A stretch of 64,000 nucleotides of DNA from Auriscalpium vulgare (taxonomy: Eukaryota; Basidiomycota; Agaricomycetes; Russulales; Auriscalpiaceae). Of this stretch, positions 21,402-32,737 are shown one piece after another. The notes beneath the pieces are model-generated. The model saw only the letters and a list, made by a program, of their open reading frames with translations, searched no databases and was not told where the DNA came from. Numbering within the stretch: position 1 is the first letter of the stretch; each line of letters begins with the position of its first letter. The position numbers and the translations under genes are program-made. The stretch is taken from positions 868,001 to 932,000 of the forward strand of contig JAHBBC010000008.1 of NCBI GenBank assembly GCA_019915015.1, in the 5' to 3' direction.

Positions 21402-23527
21402 TTACGATTCCCTGAGTTTACGAAGTAGAATCGTTTACTAGGGGGTTTTTCGAGGTCGTGCCTGCATCTATTCGGTCATGGTCGCCGGGTGCCGGTGTGA
21501 TCTCCGGTTTGATTACCGGTGCCTTCCCGTCCGGCCGGCCCGACGCTGGCCCACACTGTGAGCCGTCACTCGCGCGTTCACTTCTACCTCGATTACCACT
21601 GTGTCCCCGCACTTCACCCTCAGTCCACTTACCCATGCTGCCGCCTCCACCACCTGCATTCCAAGGAGAAGAGTAGAGTGAACGAGAGGACGACAGGGCG
21701 ACAGGGCGACAGGGCGACAGGGCGTCAGGGTGCACGCGCGCCACGGCACGCCGCTGCCTCTCGCCCCCCACGCCGCCCACGCTTCCTCCGTCCGCACTGC
21801 ACGCCTCGCCTGCGAAACCCTCCCTCATCCACTACACCATCGCCCCTCCTCCACGGAGCTAGCGTCTGAAGTTTTTGCGTAGGGAGCGTGATCTGTGGCC
21901 GTGTCCGTGCCCCAAGAGACTGGGGCTTGTGTCACTACGGTCCTCAGATGCCCTGCCCGAGTTGTCAAATCTGCTTCCGCTGTCGCCCTTCAATCGAAGA
22001 GAACGTGCGCCCATCGAAGATATCTGGCCGCCATATGGGGACAAAGAAGGGAAATGAGGTGTCGATGTTCGTTCACGTTTTTTTTTGCCTGCGCAGTTGA
22101 CTGCCGCACGTACACAATGATCTCACCCGCGATCCAGGAACCCCCGCCGTACTCATTGTTACCACTAATGCTCAGCCAGCATCGACGACGAGCGGATCCT
22201 CGTTTCCGGCTTCATCACAATCACCTTCCACATCGTCGCGTCCGCGTGCATCATCCAGCGAGGTCCCCGCGGGCCTGTCCCCGGCCAACTTCCTGCACAT
22301 AAGCGAGCGGAATGGCGGTTTGAAGGGTTGCTACCTGCTCGACCTCAGGCTGCCCCGCCCACCCGAGGGTGCTTCTGCGGAGAACATCACGCTGGAATCA
22401 CGCAACGGTACGGTCAGTGCGGAGGTGTGGGTCGCTAGATCGGAGGGCGCGCGCGCGCATGCGAGCGGCTCGAAGGCGGGCCGCGCGTCTGATGTCCTCC
22501 AGCCGCAACGGCGCTTTGTGGCCAACGTTGTACGTCCTTCTACATATTGTATTCTCGCACCAGTTGCTGAACGCCCGCTTCGCGCTATGCGCCCGCCTTC
22601 GGGACACCGCGCGCGCCTTACTCACCATCAACGTCAAGTCGCAGAATGGAGCGACGTCGCTCACTCTCCCGCGCGACTTCTGCGGCCAGCTGACGACACA
22701 CACAGACAAGGGGCGCGTGTCGCTGTCGAAGGAGCTCGCTGCGCGCGCCGCCGTGCTCTCGACCGCGGACGGCACGCACACATACTTTCTCGGGCAGTGC
22801 CCGGCGAGCAATAGCTGGACGACTGGCGACGGGAACAGCTCTGGGGACAGTGTCGACGATGCAACGGTGTGGTCGTGTCCGTCTTTCTCGTGTGTTCTCG
22901 CCCTCGTCGGCTCTCGCACTCTCATTTTTTTTGTATCAGTGCTACGTAGAATCATGTAATTATCTAGTAATGGAGTTGGTGCTTCGACGTCCTTGCAAGC
23001 CCCGCAATCTCTTGAAACCACTGCAGGCCCTTGAAGACTCTGCAGGGTCTTACCGTGCCTGGTGCCGCTTATAACCCGTTGCCAGCGCTGGCAGGCAAAC
23101 GAGCAACGCAAGGCTGGTGGTGGCTGGCAGCCGCTTACAAGCCCCTCTTAGGGATCTTATGGAGGGTTACAGCCATAAGGGCTTTAAGTTAAGTAATTGC
23201 AAGCGGGTCTGCCGGCTGATATTCGAGACCCGGATCTTGCGGCGCTGGGCCACCTTGTGAAGGTTATAACTGCCTACAACCGGCCATAATTTCCTTGCAC
23301 ATTTGCTGATGTAAGTGATCGAGCACAAGCAAAAGGCAGCGACGTACGCTCTCGTACGCTGTGATCATTGCCGCCATCCGGCTAAACCAGCTCCCGTTGA
23401 GCACGTCGAGGGTACTACAAGACGATGCTACAAGACGCATCATCAGTTTTGTCGCCGCGGATACAGATTGAGCCTGAGAGATAAGGAATCGTACTGCCAT
23501 GCTCAGCAATGGCTCTCTAAAAGCTAG
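21402..23527 (+). mobile_element. Hel-C, smaller Helentron-like element
   Basis: This 2126-bp element shares about 140 bp of the 5' end of Hel-B (TTACGATTCCCTGAG to the GGCCGGCCCGAC region) and about 45 bp of the 3' end. GGAATCGTA at 23485-23493 is the exact complement of its 5' TACGATTCC. The interior differs completely from Hel-A and Hel-B and carries another captured gene fragment. An 8-bp (GACAGGGC) microsatellite sits near 21690-21722. Confidence 0.78.
22150..22890 (+). pseudogene. Captured DUF7330-like gene fragment in Hel-C
   Basis: Two frames around an intron-like break (about 22530-22570) give ordered pieces of a small basidiomycete family of beta-strand repeats. They are ITLESRNGTVSAEVWV, INVKSQNGATSLTLPRDF, GQLTTHTDKGRVSLS and GTHTYFLGQCPAS. 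The alternating 'NG-S/T-V' strands are characteristic of what I recall as DUF7330 proteins (function unknown). The fragment begins without a clear start and is cargo of Hel-C. Confidence 0.6.
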
Positions 23528-24461
23528 TGTGCATATGGCACAGCGTGCGGACTTGAGCCTGGATGCTTACACGAGGGCAAGTGCGATGGCTCTGGCGGTA
23601 GTGCTCGAGTGTGCGGATGGAAACGGCAACTGTCGGTTGAAGAGGTGAGCAGCCGAGGAAGCCGGTGTGGATGATGGTGACGTTGGCGAAGACGTCGCCA
23701 GGTCCTGGGACAAAAGTGCGGTTGCTACGATCTGTGTGTCTATCATTAGATATCAATGGTGCAAGGGGAGGAGGGTGCGCACCAAATAAATCAATCGTCT
23801 CGAGTACGAAACGAGAGCCTTCCAGAGCGCCGCTGGCTGCTTCCTCCTGCGGCTGAAGGTCCGAGAATTTTGCACGTTCGCGATAGGCGAGGAATGCGTC
23901 GACTAGATTTTCGTACTGCATGGCCCATTGATTATTGCGACGCTCTACGCGGTCCCGACGCAGGCGGTGGTCCGTTCGACAGCTGGGTCTCGGGGTCAAA
24001 TGCGGCAGGAAGTGAAGGTTAAATATACGTACTATATTGAGTCTGCCAGGTCATGGACAAAGGCAGATAAAACCTGGAACTCGCCGCCTTCGTGGCTGAA
24101 CTCGAAGCCCTCTTCACCGGGGGGCACCGAGTGCAGTGCCTCTTGATAGTCATTGTCGTCATGACCGAGATCGTGGCTGAACGGTCCGTCGAGATCCATT
24201 GCGACTATGCCGTCGCGCTCCCGCTCACTCATAGCTAAATAGAACAATACCTTTCAGTACTGCGTGAATTATGAGACTTTATCGCGACGCACCTGCTATG
24301 TCCTGTGCTCTCTTCTTCCCCTCAGCCTTCTTCCGTTCCTGCTGCTTATGTGCCCTGAGGACCTCGTGGCTTGAGAACCCCGGTCGGTGGCGGATGGTGA
24401 GACATGACTTGGAGAGTCCCTTGGCCCTAGTGACGCTACGCTGGGGCTTCTGGGGAGCCAT
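23528..24461 (-). pseudogene. KDZ transposase, 5' part (interrupted gene)
   Basis: There are three exons. Exon 1 runs from the ATG at 24461 to 24293 (MAPQKPQRSVTRAKGLSKSC, very basic). Exon 2 is 24234-24033 (SERERDGIVAMDLDGPFSHD). Exon 3 runs from 23982 to the insertion border at 23528. Exon 3 carries RRNNQWAMQYENLVDAFLAY, ANVTIIHTGFLGCSP, TVAVSIRTLEHYRQSHRTCP and IQAQVRTLCHMH, all matching the N-terminal region of KDZ transposases. The protein breaks inside the codon after His. Adding the two bases at 16243-16242 completes an Asn codon directly before a GTACGT donor. The promoter would lie just inside the right inverted repeat. Confidence 0.93.
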
Positions 24462-24498
24462 GGTGCCAGGCGGGAAGGACTTAGGATACGCGCGATGA

Positions 24499-24810
24499 GT
24501 TTGTTGAGTGTCACGTGGGGGCGCGGCGGCAGCCGACGCTGCCGAGCGCTCCGGCCCCGTTCCGTTGTCCCGTCCCGCTCCCGCTCCCTTCCGCTCCGGG
24601 GGATCTGCCGCTGACAGCTGACGTCACGTTGACAGCTTCTTGATGCTTCTCGGCATCAACGAGATCTCAGGGAAAGGAGGGAAAGCGCTGGGGAGCTATT
24701 GTGCACGGTAATGTGCAAAGGGGGACCGAGTGATTACATGCTTAGATTAGCGCGTCGACACGTACATACACCATGCTATATAAGGCGTGTAGTGTGGGAT
24801 CGTGAGGTGT
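24499..24810 (-). repeat. Right terminal inverted repeat of the KDZ transposon
   Basis: This is the inverted partner of 9207-9516, ending GGATCGTGAGGTGT at 24810. It differs by two or three bases and by two extra terminal bases (GT) next to the duplication. The transposase ATG lies only 38 bp inside it, so this repeat probably contains the transposase promoter. Confidence 0.93.
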
Positions 24811-24818
24811 CGGCTTGC
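24811..24818 (+). repeat. Target-site duplication, right copy (KDZ transposon)
   Basis: CGGCTTGC is the partner of 9199-9206. Sequence continues into Hel-A exactly as in uninterrupted Hel-B. Confidence 0.9.
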
Positions 24819-26807
24819 GGCCCACAGGATCGGCTTCACGACTCTGCTCAGCAAGCATGCGGGGGTGCGCCATGCGCACACACAGCGGCGGGCCGTGCGG
24901 CATAGCGATCTGTGGCACAGAAAGTCAAGATTTGCACGGCACCACCAGGGTGTATGCGCCAGCGTGCCTCAAGCATGCCGTCGGGATGCCGGTTGAGGCC
25001 ACTGTCAAGCAGCGTGTGCAGGTGCTAAAGATGTGGCGATGTCGTGGCCCCGCGTGCGCACCGAGCCCCTCCTCACACGCGAGCACAAGCACATGCTCGC
25101 GTTCGACGTACACGTCCTTGTCCGCATCAAGCTTGTCGACGGTGTTCTGCACGACGTCCTCCCCGGGCCTGTGCTTGATGAGCGCGAGCGCCTTCCCGAG
25201 GTCGCGGATGGGGATGCGGCCCTGTTCATCGCACAAGATGAGCTGCAGGCTGTTGCCCACGCGTGCGTCATACTCATCGAGCTGCTTGTCAATCTTCGTG
25301 AGCATCGTGCGGATGCGCTTGACGAGCGCCGTGTTTGTCGGTGCTGGGCAGACGCACGTCCTCGGCCTGCGAGTTCTCATCCTTGGCGGACAAGACAGAC
25401 AGCACCTCAACGAGCTCCTTCAGCTGCTCCGTCGTCATGCGCGCATCCTCTTACACCGGCTTGTGGCACAGCTAATTACACGTCAGCAATTGATCGCCAC
25501 AGCGGGACACAAAACACATACCTCAATCAGGCAAAAGTGATTCGGCCATGCGGGTCTCATCCTCGCGCTTCTGGCGCTCCTGCGCCTCCTTTGCGCGCCG
25601 CGCGTCCTCCTCCTTTTGTTCCTGCTCCTCTTCGTCCTTGATGAGCTCTTCTTGCTGCTGCTGCACATCGAGCTTCTGCTTGTACGACGCGCGGTCCGAG
25701 TCGACTTCCACCTCGGTTTCGTACAGCTGCGCACAGTGTCAAAATGTACGTTACAGGACGAAAGGAGACGCACGAGGTTGTCCGGCAGGCCGCTGAGGAC
25801 GTGCTCGAGGCTCCTGATGATAGCCGCCTGCCCACTCTCGTCCTTCCAGGCATGCGGTCAAACTTGAGCGCGCGCCCGAGGATGAACAGCACACGCCCAA
25901 AACGCGGTTGTCCAGGTGCAGGTTGATCCAGGTCGAGAGCTCCTCACGGAGGCGCGTGGCGCTGACGCCGAACGTGCGGATGCCGCGGCTCGTGGACGCG
26001 TGCTGAAACGAGCTCTTGCTGAGCTCGTCGACGCCCTCGGAGACGACTGCCTGGTCGCCGCGGCGAATTTGGAGCAGGCGGCCGCGAATCTGGCCGCACA
26101 GGAAGTTGTCCGTGCCGAAGGCGTTGCGGCCGATTGTAGCAGCTCATGGAGACGAGCTGCGGGCGCGAGAGATTGTCGAGTGTGAGATCCTCGTCGACTT
26201 TGCAACGTTGACGATGTCCTCCGTCGAGGGCGACACGCCCGTCAAGTGCACCTTGCGGAAGAACTCTTTGAACGAGTCCCAGCCAACGATGTGCGCGCTC
26301 GCCTTGAGGCCCGACTCATGCAGCATGTCCTGCAAGAACTTTGCCATGTCCAGGCCCACGCGCATGATGTTGTGTTTCGCTTTGCTGAGCTTTGAGATCG
26401 GAGGGTGCGGAGGGCGTGGCAGCGGCGGCGGTCGAGCTGGAGCGGTGCAGGCAAGCTGGGGCGGCGGCAGACGAGCTGGGGGGACGAGGTGGTGCTGCGG
26501 GCACGGTTAGAGACAGTGCAATTTCATAGTAGAAGCTGTACACAAACTCACCTTGCCTGGGTGCGCGTTGACGGGCGTGACGAGGAGGGAATGCGACCTG
26601 CAATGACGGAGGACACTGAGTGTGGGCAGGACAACGCCGCGAGCCGTGGGCGTGAGGTCGGGCCGGCCGGACATACACGACGGGAAGGCACCGGATATCA
26701 AACCGGGGATCAAACCGGCACCCGGCGACCATGACCGAATAGATGCAGGCACCACCCCGAAAAACCCCCTAGTAAACGATTCTACTTCGTACCTCAGGGA
26801 ATCGTAA
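24819..26807 (-). mobile_element. Hel-A, 5' segment
   Basis: This is the 5' part of the split Helentron-like element. Its terminus reads TTACGATTCCCTGAG on the minus strand, ending at 26807. The segment is a near-identical inverted copy of 16244-18233. Flanks of the whole element are T next to CTAG (7424) and a C on the plus strand after 26807 (G as read on the minus strand). The T-T target seen for the composite is therefore not matched at this end. Confidence 0.85.
25040..26365 (-). pseudogene. Captured LETM1/Mdm38-like gene fragment (Hel-A copy)
   Basis: This is the same LETM1 fragment as at 16687-18000. Here the start region reads SFKEFFRKVHLTGVSPSTED without the stop found in Hel-B, so Hel-A is the less decayed copy at that site. 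The RBD-like region, Gln/Glu-rich coiled coil and C-terminal block are again in different frames. A shared frameshift around the WINLHLDNR segment (TTTTGGGCGTG) shows that decay began before the two copies separated. Confidence 0.85.
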
Positions 26808-29800
26808 CAGGGGTGCTTTCGATGGCGACGGGATGATCTTGGAAAATCACTTGTGTACAGCAGCTTGCAGCAGCTTGCAGATACATTCACTACTTATAAA
26901 CAGCGAATGTGGATGATCATCAATCACCGGTCATCCAGTCTTCAAGGCTGACTCCTCTGCAGCGACCGTGAATGCTCCCGATGGCGGCAGCTCAATGGGT
27001 GTTTTTACTGTATCCCAGACACCGGGGAGCCGTGTACACGATGCTCGGCATGAAATACGCGACCGAATTGCAGCAATAAGTGTGCTTGACAACAACTTGA
27101 CAATACCGACGACAGTTTCCCCCAACACCAGACCCTTCACTTTGCGAAGAAGTCTAGTTACCGCAGATTTAAATGCCAAACCCCCACTCATAAAAGATGG
27201 ATCGCACAGGCACTGCGAACCTTCAGTTTTGACTACAACACCTCTCCAGTCCATCCCCGCTCGCTGACCACAGATCGGGCCGTGAGCCGTCGGCTTAGGA
27301 ACCAGGTGCGCCCGGAGGGCAAGTCGTATATAGGCTCAGGCGACGCTACCAGCCCAACTGGGAACCATCGTGGAATATAGGAAAGGAAAGTCATGTGAGT
27401 CATCAGGAAAACGGGACCGAGCTTGACACGTCTTGACAGAGCCTCAAGCTCTCAAGACGTCTCTAGCTAGGTCCCTTCTGTCCAGACGCGTCAAGCTCTA
27501 CTAGCCGAGCTTGACACGTCTGGACAGCTCGCGCAAGACACGTCGCTTCCGTCTCGCATCTGGCTCTTGACAGCTCTTGACAGCTGGCACAAGCTCGCTC
27601 GGCTGTTCTTTCTCTCTTACATTTATGCTTGCATTATGCTTCAGATTACCATTGCAATCAATCTTTATTCTGTAATATAGATTCCTAGGTACCCAGCTGA
27701 CGGCCGCATAACTACCGAGTAAACAAGACACGTACATGAAGTGAGCTACCGGTACATCGAGACAATCAAGATTCAATGGGGGACTGAGAACCTAGTATCA
27801 TGCAAGCAAGGTCATAGAATGAGGGACCTCCCGCCAAGAACGCGGGTGAGTCGGTAGGACCGTGGTCCATATCCGAATCGTCGTCTCATCGTGACTCCGA
27901 GCCATCTGCATACTGGAAAGCCAGCCCGATCAGTCAAATGAAGATGCGGGTCACAGTGACAATGGCACTCACACGACCTATCTCCGCCCAGCGCGCGAGC
28001 ATTGCCTTAAAGATTGGCCCATGTGTCGGGTCGTTCATGGGTCTTGTAGCTTGTCGTGGTGTTCGGGATGCACATATTGCTTGAGCAGCATGCTTACGCT
28101 TGAAGCCAATATATTAAGCCCTCTTCGTAGACCTGTTCGGAACCGGAGCAAAATTAACCATGAGAGCAGCGGGAAAATAACAAGCTTACAAGCTGATGAC
28201 GTCGCTCGTCGGTGGCTTGCCTGTGAGTTATTGAATATGGGCACGGGAGCACAGCGCGAGGAGAGTATGGATACGCACTCGAGGATGATTACATTCGCTC
28301 CGTATTGACTCGTAGTACTGCACTCCTCCCGCTGGGGCGACCGTCGCATGTGAGCATTGTACACCGCCACGCGCAAGGCGGGCGGCCTTGTCATATATGC
28401 GGGCGCGCGCTGGTGTAAAGCGAGTGGTCCTATGCGAGAGAGTAAGAGATGCTGGCGATGAAAAAAATGTAGCCACGAACTTGGCCTCAAGTGCGTCGTC
28501 ACTGACGTGGCGCCCTGGTATGCCTCCATACTTGTTGAATGGACGAACATGACACACTAGATGCAGGTATTGGTGAGTAATGACGAATGGCAGGAAGTGG
28601 ATAACAAACCTAGTGAAGAGCGCGAGGCGGCGGGACAGACGACATATTGAAGAGGCAAGACCTGGGCAACTTGACTCGAGAGTCGAAGTCGAACGAACTA
28701 TCACGGGACCGCGGGACACTTTCATAACGCGCGCTCCTGCCACGCGCTCAGCACACTGCCAAATCCTCGCCTTCCTTCAGCTTCAGCTTCCCTCTCTTCC
28801 ATCCATGTCATCCGGTGCATCTACGCCGGCTAGACATGTTCACTTTTTCCGCACGCTAGTAGGCCCCGGAATGTCGCCATAGTCTCCCTGCTCGCAGAAG
28901 AGTGCGTGTGGAGTCTGAGCACAATGACATCGCTATCATTGACGCATTCATGCAGCATTGGACAAGATGAGTGTACCGACGGCAACGCCATCTTCATCTA
29001 CGACGCCTTCTCCATGACGTCGCCCTCCAGCCACACCTCCAGTCCCCAAGGGCCAACGCGCGTCTGGCGTGTTCCGGCGCCTCCAGCCATTTGCGCCGCG
29101 GCGCACGAGTCACGACGAGCAGGACCCTTGGGCCACACAAGCAGGATGCATAGGCTGCCCCGGACGACCGCGCAAGACGCGCAGGGCGCTGACTCAAAGG
29201 TATCACCTTCGCCCCGTCCTGCGCGCACCCACTCCCGCACGTCTGCTGCCGGCGCCCGGCCCTCTCGCGTGTCATCATCTGCGGCAGCCACTACAGCATC
29301 ATTGAGAATGACGCTTCCCATACAGCTCGGGTGGCGGCATGCCTGCCGTGGGGCACGTTACCGCAGCCCGGGTTCTCGATGAGTAGATGACACGCGAGGT
29401 TGTCATAGTTTTGTGTAAATCACAGCGCGCAAGGCGGGTAGACTGCAAGCGCGCCATGGGTGTCGCCACAGTGATAGATACACAAATTATTTGTTCTTCT
29501 ACATACACAAGTGAGAGCTAGTGAGTTCTCTGGGGCCCTGAACTGCCTGAGATGTGCGCGGATTGCTATAATATTTCAATTAATAATTGATGAACCACCG
29601 AAGGATTTCTCATGGAAACAACCGGCACTCAGTAACGGGTCTGGAAAGCTCTGTCTAGGCGCCACGTAGAGCTGTCCAGACGAGTCAAGAGACAAGCTAG
29701 CCGAGCCTGACACCTCGCTTCGGAAGTCGGTCTTGGGATAGCTGTCAAGACCGTTCAAGATGTCACGCTGTCTTGACGCGGCTTGTGGGCTCTTGTGAGC

Positions 29801-29918
29801 TTGCACGAGCTAGGCGGTACCCGACCGTTTTCCTGATGGAGGTACGAGGACGGGCAGTCTGGCCTCGTGAGTTCTTTCGCGGAGTCGCCGCAGGGACACT
29901 GTGCTTATAGTGCTGCAG
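26808..29918. other. Gene-poor stretch with repeated CTTGACA motifs
   Basis: I find no gene I can support here. Clusters of CTTGACAG/CTTGACACGTC motifs lie at about 27415-27600 and 29640-29815. A direct repeat CTAGCCGAGC(C/T)TGACAC occurs in both clusters (about 27499 and 29698), so they could be the ends of an inserted element of about 2.3 kb. Short open stretches, such as one starting at 26968, have no recognisable domains. Confidence 0.3.
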
Positions 29919-30967
29919 TATTGGCGCATCCTGGATGCCGTGCGCATATCTGACGGCGCATATGTGGTATTCAAGAAGGTCCCTACGGCTTCTGTAGTCC
30001 ACGAAGTCGAGGTCAACGAGCTGTTATGTACCCCGCCACTCGTGAACGATCCACGTAACCACTGCGCCCCGCTCCTGGAGGTTCTGGAGGTGCCAGAGGA
30101 ACCAGGCCAGAAGATCATCGTGATGCCACAACTTCGGCCACATGATGATCCGAATTTCGACACCATTGGTGAGGCATTCGCATTCTTCACCCAGATCTTC
30201 GAAGTACGTGCCTCAGATTGCTACCCTGAAATGAATCCTGGGACTCATAAGTGGGGCAGGGGCTGCAGTTTATTCACGAGAACCACGTTGCCCATAGGTG
30301 AGCAATATGCCTCGCAGCTTGCCCACTTTCGATAACTTCCGCAGGAATTGCACACTCGCCAATATTTGCATGGATCCAGGAATGTTCCCGAAGCCTTTCC
30401 ACCCGGTCAATCTTTTAATGCGCAGAGACTGGAAAGGAAAGGCAAGGTACTACACGCGCACTCAGCGACCACCGCGTTATTTCTTCATCGATTTCGGTCT
30501 GTCCGGAATCTACCCCCAGGAATCAGGCCCGCCGTTGGACAAACCATATCGCGGCGGTGACAAGACCGCTCCCGAACACGTCGACACCAGCATACCGTGC
30601 AACCCATTCCCCACTGATGTTTACTACTTGGGGAACCTAATCCGAGAACGCTTCATCTTAGTACGCAGTGCATTGCATCGCCCTTGCCACCCCTTCTCAC
30701 GGCGTGTCACAGAGATATCATGGGTTCTCCATGATGCAGCCGCTGGTGAACGACATGGTCGCGCAGGATGCGGCCAAGCGACCGCAGATGGATGAGGTGG
30801 TGACACGCTTCAAGGCGATCCGCGCGTCCGTCACCTCGTGGAAGATGCGCTCGCGAATGGTTAAGCGGGACGAGGATTTTGTAGTAAAGGTCTACAGGGC
30901 TACTGGACACTGGTATCGCCGACTCGGTTACGTACTTACGAGGACGCCTGCGATTCCTGACGCCTGA
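29919..30967 (+). pseudogene. Protein kinase-like copy 1, 5'-truncated, HRD changed to HRN
   Basis: Four exons match the kinase gene at 32738-34069 exon by exon: 29919-30203, 30260-30297, 30345-30660 and 30713-30967. The first exon encoding the ~73-residue N-terminus is missing; repetitive CTTGACA DNA lies directly upstream. The beta-3 Lys (VVFKKVP), the DFG motif (FFIDFGLS) and the PEHVD segment are kept. At the catalytic loop the splice gives H-R-N-C in place of H-R-D-C, because the codon is AAT and not GAT. Loss of the start exon and of the catalytic Asp together point to a dead or non-catalytic copy. Confidence 0.8.
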
Positions 30968-32737
30968 CGACGTGGACGTATATTCTTATCATGCGCGCCG
31001 TTCGACTGGAACCCACTCACTCTCCATTCACTACCCCTTGTCATTCTGTCGTCGTCTCTTATCATCACAGGGTATACGGTCACCGAAATGAGTAGTCATT
31101 TTTCGTACCGTACAGATCCTATCACTAACTAGGATACTTCAACACCCTCCACGTCGTCGGCGCTGAGTCAAGTCTATTATTGATAAAGATGTTTCGCTGA
31201 GCAGTCGGCCTGACATTCACCGTGCCGCCGCGATGCCCGCCGCGGAGTCTCTGAGCGGAACCGACAACGTGGCAGGCGCATTTCACTTGCCACGCGTACG
31301 CCCGTCGGCGAACAAGCAGTGCGGATATACGGTGTTCCTGTGAGAGTTGGATGAGTGACCAATAACTTGTGGGATCCAAGCGACCCCGCACAGAATAGCG
31401 CACTTACGTCATGGCTAGCACCCCAAATCGTGCCTCGCGGTGCCCGTGCGCCCACTGCTCGAGGCGCACCACGTCTTGACCTGATGCTAGACGCCGTTCT
31501 CAGGTGCGGGATGTAACCGGGCACGAGGAGGCCTTGGCAACAGAAAGAGAGCGACCGTCTCTGACGCCTTCCGCGCATCTGCCGTCGGCTGTCCTCGAGC
31601 CGCAGCATGTATTGGCCGTCAGCTCTCCTCGGTGAGCAGCGCAAGAACAGCGCAAAAACTCCCTGGCGGGAGCGGTTCACTGGTTGGGTATCTCATGCGG
31701 AGGTCAGAAGTGAGAGGACATGAATTACGTCCTTGGGTGTGTGCTGCGGACCAGCGACCACAGCTTCGAGCCCCGACAGACCTGTAAGGTGAAAAGAGCG
31801 AATCGAGCGACGGACTCACGGCTGTTTGCAAAAATTCGCGGCGTCGCATGATCACAACGCATTCTGTGCATGCCTACGTAGCACGGTGAATCGATCGACG
31901 TGGGCGTGGCCCGGCGATGCGGCATAAGACCGGCGCCTGATCGATGGCAGGCTGCAGTCGCGGTCAGTAGGAGGCGAAGTGTGGCTAATGAAGGACGCAC
32001 CGCGATTGAGATTCAGTCACCTCTGCACAGTTCACTCTACACTATGCCCCGTCCCTTAGCAGCCACTTGCTGTGAGTACTGGTGGATGCTGAGGCCGCGG
32101 CGGAGGCGCAAAACTTGGTGACCAGACATAAGGAATGTCACTCAACTATCTCCGAGTCAACTTGACCATGTCTGAGGAGAGTATTTCCGTGCCTCAGAGC
32201 GTTTTCATCAGCGGGCTGCTAGCTGGGCCTTGTTGTAGACGTGATGAGGGAGAGCCTGAGATCCTGAGGCGGCGACGGACCGGCCCGAGGTATTACCGGG
32301 CCGGGGGCAGCACAGCCACGGATCGCTGGCAGGAGCGCGGCCAGCGAGCTCAACATTGAACTCGACCGTTTACCTCTGAGTCCCCGAACTTCGGAACGTC
32401 CTGAACCTTGAAGCCTGAAAATGAGATTTCAAGTCTTTAGCCATATAGCTCACAATCAAACCGGTACTTACCCGCACACTGCAGGCATCTGTCGGCGCAC
32501 TCGCTATGGAAGGCCATGCTGTTCCTGCTGGCGTGCACTGTGATTTCTCTACTGAACCCCGAGTATGCGTTCGTGACCACTCTGCGCGGTGTGATGCCGG
32601 AGATGTTGCGGATGGTCACAGCGCCGCGTACTATAAGTTATCTAGTCTCGTACACGTAAGCTCATCAGCCGGGTCCTAGCGCGCCAAATTCTGACCGCCC
32701 CCTCGAAGCATCCCCATCCAACAGTACGACGATTCTA
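30968..32737. other. Intergenic stretch between two kinase copies
   Basis: No gene is recognised. A GAACCGACAACGTGGC motif near 31256-31275 resembles GCACCGACAACGTGGC near 35188 in the duplicated block. Otherwise I see only short, unsupported open stretches. Confidence 0.3.

Larger units (their letters stand above)
16244..23527 (+). mobile_element. Composite Helentron-like insertion (Hel-B + DUF6589 DNA + Hel-C)
   Basis: The left border is the 5' terminus of Hel-B (TTACGATTCC) and the right border is the 3' terminus of Hel-C (CTAG). The flanking bases are T on both sides, and closing the gap restores the transposase codon and its splice donor exactly. The whole 7284 bp therefore behaves as one insertion between two T residues with no target duplication. 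That fits Helentron/Helitron2-type rolling-circle transposition. Confidence 0.8.
9207..24810 (-). mobile_element. Giant KDZ-type DNA transposon, 15.6 kb
   Basis: The element is bounded by about 310-bp terminal inverted repeats starting ACCTCACGATCC, with an 8-bp target duplication outside them. It carries three genes on the minus strand: a KDZ-family transposase (24461 to 13784, interrupted), a 518-aa protein with a C-terminal membrane segment, and a 506-aa basidiomycete-type protein. The Zisupton branch of the KDZ superfamily is known for 8-bp duplications, which fits. The transposase is split by a 7284-bp composite Helentron at 16244-23527, so the original length was about 8.3 kb. The element landed in Hel-A. 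Confidence 0.92.

Noticed and set aside
28906..29382. 158-aa plus-strand ORF
   Set aside because: It has composition-driven Ser/Arg/Pro content, no domain, and several competing frames of similar length.
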